Origin: Actinoplanes missouriensis 431
GTDB lineage: Bacteria; Actinomycetota; Actinomycetes; Mycobacteriales; Micromonosporaceae
Direction: 5' to 3'
NCBI RefSeq assembly: GCF_000284295.1
Contig: NC_017093.1
Span: 5,084,001 to 5,148,000 of the forward strand
DNA length: 64,000 nt
Under the pieces are notes generated by a model that worked only from the letters and a program-made list of their open reading frames with translations, had not been told where the DNA came from and did not search any database. Made by a program: the position numbers and the translations under genes. Positions 57,881-64,000 of this stretch are shown piece after piece. Within the stretch, counting starts at the first letter, position 1, and every line of letters begins with the position of its first letter.

Positions 57881-58234
57881 TCACCGCGCCGATCCGTCGT
57901 CTCCGTATCGCAACCGCAGGAACTCCTCCCGCATGTCGGGCGGCAGGCTGTCCAGCGCCGGCCGCGGCAACTCGTCGGGCGGCGGGCCCCACGGGGTGGG
58001 CAGTTCCCCTTCCCGCTGCATCTGCCGGGTCGTCGGCGTGTTGAGGTACTCCGGAGGAATCTCGTCGAGCGCGAGCCGTTCGCCGGTCGATACCCGCTTC
58101 GCAGCTGTGACCGACACGAAGGGACGGCCGCCATAGGGCCCCCGAACAGCCCATTCCGACAGCAGGATGTCAACATCACCCCAGGGATGCCCCAGCGTCA
58201 GCATGACGTCGTCGAACTCGGACTGATCGATCAT
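57881..58234 (-). CDS. putative immunity protein of the RHS toxin
   Basis: 117 residues. Its ATG overlaps the TGA of the RHS gene (ATGA), the standard place for an immunity gene. The protein (MIDQSEFDDVMLTLGHPWGD, VDILLSEWAVRGPYGGRPFV, PPEYLNTPTTRQMQREGELP) is small, acidic, cytosolic and not a family I recognise. Assignment rests on position and on the toxin-like domain just upstream. Confidence 0.6.
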   Translation of the reverse strand: MIDQSEFDDVMLTLGHPWGDVDILLSEWAVRGPYGGRPFVSVTAAKRVSTGERLALDEIPPEYLNTPTTRQMQREGELPTPWGPPPDELPRPALDSLPPDMREEFLRLRYGDDGSAR

Positions 58235-61200
58235 GGTCCTCCGCTCGGTGGCAGCAGATAGGGATTGGGTCGAGTCTCCACCAGGAAATCGGCGAGATCG
58301 TCACCATAGAAGAGCAATTCGCCTTCCTGATGGGACAACTCGAAGTCCGGCCGATGCAACCGGTCACCGGGCACCCGGAAGTAGCTCATGTCCGGGGCCT
58401 GCATGTAGGACGGGCCCGGGAATCCGTTGATGATGGTGCTCAATCCGGGATCGGTGGTCGCGGCGGCCGCAGCCGGATTGTCGGTGACGCTGACGAACGG
58501 ACTGTGGGTGTAGAAGCCCGTGGCGTGTTCCTCGCGCATCTGCGGGAACAGGGTCGGATCGTTCTCGAGGGCCCACTCGTAGAGCCGCTGCGTGTGCGGC
58601 GGTTCAGCGGAGAGCCGCGATCGCAACGTCTGCGGGTCGGCGGCATTGTGGAACCGCCACACGTCCACCAGTTCACCGGGTGCGGGCGACCTGAGCGCGG
58701 CCGGCGAATGGAGTACGCCGCCACCGAGCAGATCCGCCGTCAGCGCTCGCGGGTTGAAGATGTCGCCGCCGGTCAGCCCTCGGTCGATCCCCCCGCTCAC
58801 CACCGATTCCGCGCCGTTGACCACCAGCTCACGGACGAACGGATTCGTCGCGGCCAGGCGCGTGGAACTGCTCAGCGCCGCGACAGTCCCCGCCCCGACG
58901 CCACCGGCCGCCGCCCCGATCAGCGCGTCCCGCCCGACCTGCCCCCAGTTCACCTCACCCGTCGTGAACTTCTGGATGCCCGCGCTCGCCCCGCCCGCGA
59001 TCAACCCGCCGGAGGCCGCCATCAACGCGATCCCGGCCGGCCCGCCGACACCGGTGAACATCAGCGCGACTCCGCCGACCACCATCGCGCCGGCCGCGAG
59101 GTACTCCCAGTTCTCCCCCACCCAGTCGGCCGCGTCCTCGAAGAACCCGCTGCCCATGCCCTCCCGATAGGCAGCCAGTTCGCTGTCCGAAATCGGTCGC
59201 AGCCCGAGCGGATCGGCATGGCCGACCGGATCGTTGCCGGCGTAGTGATAGGGGTTCCCGGACCACGCGGTTCCCGGAACGGCGGGTAGCGGATCGGGGC
59301 TCAGGAACGCCCGCGACGAGGGATCGTAGACCCGGTTGCGCAACCAGGTCAGCCCGCCGAACTCCAGCTCACCGCGATACCCGATCCCCGGCTCGGCCAG
59401 CGCCGGAGCACCCCAGACGTCACGCTCCGCACCGGCCGGCGTGCCCTGCCAGTCCGGCTCCAGCGACGTCGCGCCCATCTGCCACGGCACGCCCGGCCCG
59501 GCCACCGCCTCGCCACCGATCCAGCACGGCGCGCGATCCCACAGCACCGCCTTCCCGTCGACTTCGGCGAGCTCACCCGTGATGTCGACGCGCACCGGAA
59601 TCCGGCGATCTCCCACGGTGATCGAGGAGAGACGACCAAAACCATCCCATTGGTACGTCCGGTCAGGGTCCCGCAACCGCCGCCCGGACCCGTCGTACTC
59701 GCATCCGCCCAGCTGACCCGCCGCGTCGTAGTCGAAGGTCCGGTCCCCGTCACGGACCAGCCGCCCCGCCGCGTCGTACTCCAAGGTCCGCTCACCGGCC
59801 GCCACCAGTTGACCGGCCGCGTCGTAACGGTAGGTGTTCCTCCCGTCCGCCACGACCCGCCCCGCGGCATCCCGGGTCAGCCGCGTCTCCCGCTGCCCGA
59901 GCCGATACCCGGCAACTCGTCCCCGCGGGTCATATTCCCAGGTCGCAGCGGCTCCACTATGATCTCCGGACACCGCGACGATTCGTCCCAGAGCGTCCCT
60001 TGTGACAGCGAGATGACCCGTCACCGGACTTGTCACACCGGACAGAAGACCACCGGCGTCATAACGGTATGTGGTCTCCGAACCGTCCGGCAGGATCAGC
60101 GCGGTCCGTTCGCCGTCCGGGCCGTACCGGCGGCCCAGCACCAGCCCGTCCCGCTCCCGCGACACCAGCCGGCCGGCCCGGTCCCAGGTCAGGCGCTGCT
60201 CGTGCGGCCCGTCGCTGATGCTGACCGGCCGCCCGAGCGTGTCCCGCCGGAACGTCACGGTGGAACCGTCGGCGGCCGCCATCGTCACGACCCGGCCCGA
60301 AGTGTCGTAGCTCCAGGTGACCGTCCGTCCCGCGCCGTCGGTGCGGGAGATCAGCCGCCCGGCCGGATCCCAGGTGAAGGTGGTGACCCGTCCCAGCGGG
60401 TCGGTCTCCGCGACGACCCGGCCCATCTCGTCGTGACGGCGCGTGACGGTCCCGCCGAGCGGGTCGGTGATCGTGGTGAGCCAGCCGCGTGGGTGGTACT
60501 CGTACGTGGTCCGGTTCCCGAGCGGATCGATGGCGGCGACGACGCGGCCGGCCGGGTCCCGCTCGTAACGGCGGGTCCCACCGGCGGGATCGGTGACCGC
60601 GACGACCCGCCCGACGGCGTCGTAGCGGTACCGGGTGCCGTCCCGATCCACGAGCCGACCGGCGTCGTCGTAGCCGAACGTGACCGTCCCGGCCGCGAGG
60701 CCGCCGTCGTCCGCGCCGGCCGGGACAACACGGCCGGCGTCGTCCGCGCCGGCCGCAGGCGGGCGGGAGGCAGCGGGCCCGGCGGCGATCAGGGTGCCGT
60801 CGGCGTCGTAGCGGTACTCCGTCCGCCGCCCCGCTCCGTCCACCCGGGCCACCCGCCGGCCCGCCGCGTCATAGTCGAAAACGGTCTCGCGTCCACCCGG
60901 CGAGAGGAGCCGGCGAATCCGGCCACCCGGCGTGTACTCGATCCGGGTCACCCCGCCGACCGGATCCGTGATCGTCGTCCGGCGGCCGCACCTGTCGTAT
61001 CCCGCCCGGGCCGCCGTCCCGTCCGGGCGCAGGTGAGCGGTCGTCCGGCCGAGTTCGTCGTACTCGAAGGCGCTGCCGGTGAGCCCGTCGCCGAGTCCGG
61101 TGATCCGGCCGTTCCGGTCGACGGCCACGGTGCGGTGCACGCCGGCCGGGTCGACGGTGCCGACCGGGTTGCCCTCGGCGTCGTACTCCCGCAGCCACGT

Positions 61201-63078
61201 CGCGCCCGCCGGGTCGGTGGTGGCGGTGAGCCGCGACAGCGCGTCGTAGGTGAAGTCCCACTTCGCGCCGTCCGGAGCGATCAGCCGGGCCAGGTTGCCC
61301 ATGTCGTCGTGATGCCGGCTGGTGATCCGCCCGAGCGGGTCGACCGTCGCCTCCGCCGAGCCGTGCGGCCCGTAACGGGTCTCCCGGCGCGCGCCGCCCG
61401 GATCGGTAACGGACACGATCCGACCGGCCGGGGAGTATTCGTACCGCCAGATCCCACCGGCCGGGTCCTCCCGTTCGACCAGGCGGCCCCTCCCGTCGTA
61501 CCGGAAACGGGTCTGCCTGCCCAGCGGCGTGACCGTCGTGACCAGCCTGCCCTCGGCGTCACGCTCCAGACGAGCGGTGTTGCCCAGCCCGTCGGTGACC
61601 GTGACCATGTCCCCGGCGGCGTCGAAACCGAAATCCAGGCTCACACCGTCCGGATCGGTCACCCGCTGCACGAGCCCGTCACGCACCTCCAGCCGCGTGA
61701 CACCGCCCTCGGCATCGACGATCTCGGAGGGCGTCCGTTCCTCACCGGAGTATCGGTATCGGACATGAGCGTCACCGGCCGTCACGGCGAGGACACGTCC
61801 GGCGTCGTCGTAGCGGTACTCGAAGATCTCACCCGCCGGCAGCGCCCGCCGCAGCAGCCGTCCACGATCGTCCCACCGCATCGTGGACACCGCGCCCTTG
61901 CGGTCGGTCACCGTAACCGGATTACCCCACTCGTCATACGTGCGGCTCAGCCGCTCACCATGACCATCGGTGACCGACAACAGCCGACCGTTCTGATCAT
62001 GCACATAGGTGTTCGTGATACCGCCGTCGAAGTCGCCCACGACCGTGACGCGCCCCGGCAGATACACGTAGCGGGTGCGCCGCCCGAACCGCGACACCTG
62101 CTCCACCACACGCCCAGCCACGTCATAGCTGTTCCGAGCCTCGGCGACACCATCAGCGTCAACCACCGCGGAGACACGGCCCTGCTCATCAAGCTCATAC
62201 CGCTGATCGCCAGCAGAGATCAAAACCCCGCCGGAGTACGCGTAGACAACGTCCCCGACCGACCCGATCCGATCGCCGTCCCAGGAAATCGCAACGGACC
62301 GCCCACCACGATCCGTCACGGCAGACAGCCGCCCGTCGGCATAACCGAACGTCAGCGTGTCCGCGATCGTCAACCGCCCGGCACCGTCGAAGACCCACAC
62401 CCGGCCGTCGAACCACCGCAACTCCAGCCCGTCCCCCGCCGGCACCACCTCAGCGGGCACACCGACGACCCGCCCATAGCCGGCACCCTGACGAGCGAAA
62501 AGGGCCCGCTGACCATCCGGCCCGGCATAAACCGCGCCGACGACCTCAGCCCGCAACGAACAATCAGCCCACGAAGACCACCCCAGACCGAACGCCCCCA
62601 CCGCAGCCGACCGACTGTTGTAGACCCGACGCCACTGACGAGAATCGGACACCGCGATCAAGAAGTTTCCCGTCGCGGTATTCACCGGATCATCCGCAAA
62701 ACCACTGGTCGGCGGAAACCCGTACCCCATCGGATCGTCGAACGTCACCGAAGCGCGCCCACCACCCAAACCGGCCGCACGCAACGACGCCGCAATCGCC
62801 GCATCCGGCAACCGTGCAAGATCCCCCTCTCCGCCCGCGGCCCGGAACGCCTCCGCGATCTGCGCCACCCACCGAGCGTCGACCTCGTTCAGATCCAGAT
62901 ACTGACCGAACGCATTGATCAACGATGTAGCGTCAAGCCGCCCCCACCGATTGCCGTCCTGGAAATCGCCGTAGGCCGCGCGTAACTGCGCGAGCCGGCC
63001 GCGCAAACCGTCGTCCGCCGCGCGGTTGCCGCGGACGAAAGCGTCCAGATCATCCGGCCGCGCCGCACTCGTCGCCAT
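58231..63078 (-). CDS. RHS-repeat polymorphic toxin with C-terminal ART-like domain
   Basis: 1615 residues. An N-terminal helical part precedes a DUF6531-like segment (DDPVNTATGNFLIAVSD, about residue 129). Dozens of YD repeats (GRL-x-YDAAGR type) run to the RHS core (LRNRVYDPSSRAFLSPDP; YHYAGNDPVGHADPLGL) near residue 1290. A Gly/Ala hydrophobic segment (about 1323-1375) follows, then the C-terminal domain from about 1468. There, VDVWRFHNA (Arg1475), PFVSVTDNP (Ser1530) and HQEGELLF (Glu1585, Glu1587) reproduce the R-S-E order and spacing of ADP-ribosyltransferase toxins. Start is the ATG one base after the upstream stop. Confidence 0.85.
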   Translation of the reverse strand: MATSAARPDDLDAFVRGNRAADDGLRGRLAQLRAAYGDFQDGNRWGRLDATSLINAFGQYLDLNEVDARWVAQIAEAFRAAGGEGDLARLPDAAIAASLRAAGLGGGRASVTFDDPMGYGFPPTSGFADDPVNTATGNFLIAVSDSRQWRRVYNSRSAAVGAFGLGWSSWADCSLRAEVVGAVYAGPDGQRALFARQGAGYGRVVGVPAEVVPAGDGLELRWFDGRVWVFDGAGRLTIADTLTFGYADGRLSAVTDRGGRSVAISWDGDRIGSVGDVVYAYSGGVLISAGDQRYELDEQGRVSAVVDADGVAEARNSYDVAGRVVEQVSRFGRRTRYVYLPGRVTVVGDFDGGITNTYVHDQNGRLLSVTDGHGERLSRTYDEWGNPVTVTDRKGAVSTMRWDDRGRLLRRALPAGEIFEYRYDDAGRVLAVTAGDAHVRYRYSGEERTPSEIVDAEGGVTRLEVRDGLVQRVTDPDGVSLDFGFDAAGDMVTVTDGLGNTARLERDAEGRLVTTVTPLGRQTRFRYDGRGRLVEREDPAGGIWRYEYSPAGRIVSVTDPGGARRETRYGPHGSAEATVDPLGRITSRHHDDMGNLARLIAPDGAKWDFTYDALSRLTATTDPAGATWLREYDAEGNPVGTVDPAGVHRTVAVDRNGRITGLGDGLTGSAFEYDELGRTTAHLRPDGTAARAGYDRCGRRTTITDPVGGVTRIEYTPGGRIRRLLSPGGRETVFDYDAAGRRVARVDGAGRRTEYRYDADGTLIAAGPAASRPPAAGADDAGRVVPAGADDGGLAAGTVTFGYDDAGRLVDRDGTRYRYDAVGRVVAVTDPAGGTRRYERDPAGRVVAAIDPLGNRTTYEYHPRGWLTTITDPLGGTVTRRHDEMGRVVAETDPLGRVTTFTWDPAGRLISRTDGAGRTVTWSYDTSGRVVTMAAADGSTVTFRRDTLGRPVSISDGPHEQRLTWDRAGRLVSRERDGLVLGRRYGPDGERTALILPDGSETTYRYDAGGLLSGVTSPVTGHLAVTRDALGRIVAVSGDHSGAAATWEYDPRGRVAGYRLGQRETRLTRDAAGRVVADGRNTYRYDAAGQLVAAGERTLEYDAAGRLVRDGDRTFDYDAAGQLGGCEYDGSGRRLRDPDRTYQWDGFGRLSSITVGDRRIPVRVDITGELAEVDGKAVLWDRAPCWIGGEAVAGPGVPWQMGATSLEPDWQGTPAGAERDVWGAPALAEPGIGYRGELEFGGLTWLRNRVYDPSSRAFLSPDPLPAVPGTAWSGNPYHYAGNDPVGHADPLGLRPISDSELAAYREGMGSGFFEDAADWVGENWEYLAAGAMVVGGVALMFTGVGGPAGIALMAASGGLIAGGASAGIQKFTTGEVNWGQVGRDALIGAAAGGVGAGTVAALSSSTRLAATNPFVRELVVNGAESVVSGGIDRGLTGGDIFNPRALTADLLGGGVLHSPAALRSPAPGELVDVWRFHNAADPQTLRSRLSAEPPHTQRLYEWALENDPTLFPQMREEHATGFYTHSPFVSVTDNPAAAAATTDPGLSTIINGFPGPSYMQAPDMSYFRVPGDRLHRPDFELSHQEGELLFYGDDLADFLVETRPNPYLLPPSGGP

Positions 63079-63079
63079 G

Positions 63080-63535
63080 TCACTCCCGAGCCGCCATGGC
63101 CGGGGGCGGCAGCGTGTAGAACGGTGGGGTGATCGGGTCCGGAACCGGCGGCAGGTCGTCCTCGTCCTCGCCGAAGAAGAAGTCGCCGATCTTCTCGAGG
63201 ACGCCCTCGTCCTGCTGCCGGCGCTGCCACTCGCGCGCCTTCTCCCGGCGCGCCTGCTCCTCACGAGCCAGCCGGGCCAGCTCGTCCACCTGGTTCGCGG
63301 CCTGGCGCATCGCGGTCGCGAGGCGCTGCGCGTCGGTGACACAGATGCCCATCCGGGTCGCGAACTGCCGCGCGTAGACGCCGCGCCACTCCTCGGTGGC
63401 GACCGTCGCGACCGCCGTGCGCCGGGGAATCACCCCCTCGCACTCGTCGGCGCCGGCGCGCAACTGGGCGGCGAGCCGGGTGGCCGCCTCACCGTCGAAC
63501 GGCACGTCCTCGGAAATCCCCCGTAGATCGACCAT
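63080..63535 (-). CDS. WXG-like helical accessory protein of the RHS toxin
   Basis: 151 residues from the ATG at 63535, with AGGGG 6 bases upstream. Long helices (AATRLAAQLRAGADECEGV; DAQRLATAMRQAANQVDELA) flank a WxG-like turn (TEEWRGVYARQF). A charged helix and an acidic Pro-rich tail follow (FFFGEDEDDLPPVPDP). This fits T7SS/ESX-linked partner proteins that pair with a large toxin. It ends one base before the RHS start, so both are co-translated. Confidence 0.7.
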   Translation of the reverse strand: MVDLRGISEDVPFDGEAATRLAAQLRAGADECEGVIPRRTAVATVATEEWRGVYARQFATRMGICVTDAQRLATAMRQAANQVDELARLAREEQARREKAREWQRRQQDEGVLEKIGDFFFGEDEDDLPPVPDPITPPFYTLPPPAMAARE

Positions 63536-63618
63536 CGCCATCCCCTGCCATTGGCACGTGATTGCGATGATAGGCGTTCGGCGCGGACAATGGGCGCTCC
63601 AGGAAAGGGAGTGGACAG

Positions 63619-63903
63619 ATGGCGGCACGCGTACTCTCGACGGATCAGGCGAAGACATCCATCCAGCAGATCCAATCGATCATCAACGGCGGGCTCACCG
63701 ATCAGATCGCCCAGCTCGACGCGCAGGGAAAGATGCTCTCCAACCCCGACGTGTGGGACGGGCCGCTCGCGCAGCAATTCCGTGATCAGACATGGCCGGA
63801 GACGAAGACCGCGCTCGACAAGGCGAAACAGGAATTGGATCAATTGCGCGACCAGCTGCAGAAGATCGCTCAGAACATCATGAGCGCCGGTGGCGGATAC
63901 TGA
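63619..63903 (+). CDS. WXG100-superfamily protein
   Basis: 94 residues. A helix-turn-helix hairpin with the turn DVWDGPLAQQFRDQTWP is the WxG signature; flanking helices are amphipathic (SIQQIQSIINGGLTDQIAQL; LDKAKQELDQLRDQLQKIAQ). Such proteins are secreted as helical hairpins through the ESX/T7SS machine. A GGAAAGGGAG ribosome site precedes the ATG. Divergent from the toxin operon, 34 bases before a kinase gene. Confidence 0.8.
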   Translation: MAARVLSTDQAKTSIQQIQSIINGGLTDQIAQLDAQGKMLSNPDVWDGPLAQQFRDQTWPETKTALDKAKQELDQLRDQLQKIAQNIMSAGGGY

Positions 63904-63936
63904 TCATTTGATCATGTGAAGAGGAGGGCGCGGGGC

Positions 63937-64000
63937 ATGGCCGATGAGGAGCCGCTCGGCCGGGAATACCTCCTGCACGAGGAGATCGGCCGGGGCGCCG
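63937..64000 (+). CDS. partial Ser/Thr protein kinase (N-terminus only)
   Basis: The first 21 codons, MADEEPLGREYLLHEEIGRG then A, match the start of actinomycete PknB-type kinases: a short lead into the glycine-rich loop IGRGA. GGAGGG lies 8 bases before the ATG. The rest is outside the window. Kinases are common next to T7SS genes. Confidence 0.6.
   Translation, partial: MADEEPLGREYLLHEEIGRGA

Noticed and set aside
59650..62985. Long plus-strand open frame opposite the RHS gene
   Set aside because: It is antisense to the YD repeats; the repeated codon pattern keeps the opposite strand open. It has no ribosome site and encodes a Pro/Arg/Gly-rich sequence with no domain.
63079..63342. N-terminal extension of the RHS protein into the preceding gene
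   Set aside because: The frame continues upstream as an Arg/Ser-rich shadow of the WXG-like gene; the ATG at 63078 directly follows that gene's stop and starts the recognisable helical region.

Overview
The window reads as chromosomal DNA of a high-GC Gram-positive actinomycete. GTG and TTG starts are common, there are many 4-bp ATGA/GTGA gene overlaps, and the gene content includes two large LuxR-type ATPase regulators, a GOLPH3-like protein, an Erm-type rRNA methylase and a WXG100/RHS toxin locus. A Micromonosporaceae member such as Actinoplanes would fit, but that is inference from gene content; there is no rRNA, tRNA or other taxonomic marker here. No CRISPR array was seen.

Layout. (1) 0-5.6 kb: housekeeping and accessory genes (partial propeller-like protein, sulfotransferase, Cys-rich hypothetical, secreted ScyD-like propeller, P-loop kinase, membrane metallophosphoesterase). 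(2) 5.6-8.9 kb: a gene-poor island of tandem and palindromic repeats, with an IS1182-type insertion sequence whose transposase is frameshifted. The IS sits inside one copy of a palindromic repeat that is also present, uninterrupted, about 220 bp downstream and again near 31.6 kb. (3) 8.9-18.4 kb: a styrene-monooxygenase-like flavoprotein and a fused ABC exporter, a membrane-anchored HtrA-like protease, a small peptidoglycan-binding protein, an alpha/beta hydrolase and a haem-peroxidase/LysM fusion. (4) 18.4-27.6 kb, minus strand: an inositol catabolism operon in the order iolB-iolD-iolA-TIM barrel gene-ABC importer (binding protein, permease, ATPase)-iolG. It is headed by a candidate leader ORF with 24-bp repeats and a promoter/operator region. 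(5) 27.7-36.3 kb: GNAT plus APC permease, a GPP34 protein, a 1.3-kb repeat-bearing gap, TerC, a small basic protein and a LuxR/ATPase regulator. (6) 36.3-44.5 kb: a MacAB-type export operon (adaptor, ATPase, permease, Gly-rich membrane protein) next to its own two-component system, a second adaptor and a divergent Gly-rich lipoprotein. (7) 44.5-50.7 kb: a secreted cutinase/PET-hydrolase-like enzyme facing a second LuxR/ATPase regulator, a receiver-like protein, a histidine phosphatase, a SHOCT protein and a DoxX protein. (8) 50.9-57.9 kb: resistance and regulation genes: erm with an upstream leader peptide carrying an RLR motif, methyltransferase, isochorismatase-like hydrolase, LacI regulator with a TGGAA-N4-TTCCA operator before a GNAT gene, SMR efflux pump plus TetR with a palindromic operator, and a TetR/beta-lactamase-like divergent pair. 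(9) 57.9-64 kb: a polymorphic toxin locus: WXG-like accessory protein, a 1615-residue RHS protein with a C-terminal domain that looks like an ADP-ribosyltransferase, a putative immunity protein overlapping its stop, a divergent WXG100 protein and the start of a Ser/Thr kinase.

The strongest leads are the RHS-ART toxin/immunity pair, the PET-hydrolase-like cutinase, the macrolide-type erm attenuator and the palindromic repeat family used as an IS target. All functions are assigned by reading sequence motifs; no database search was possible.
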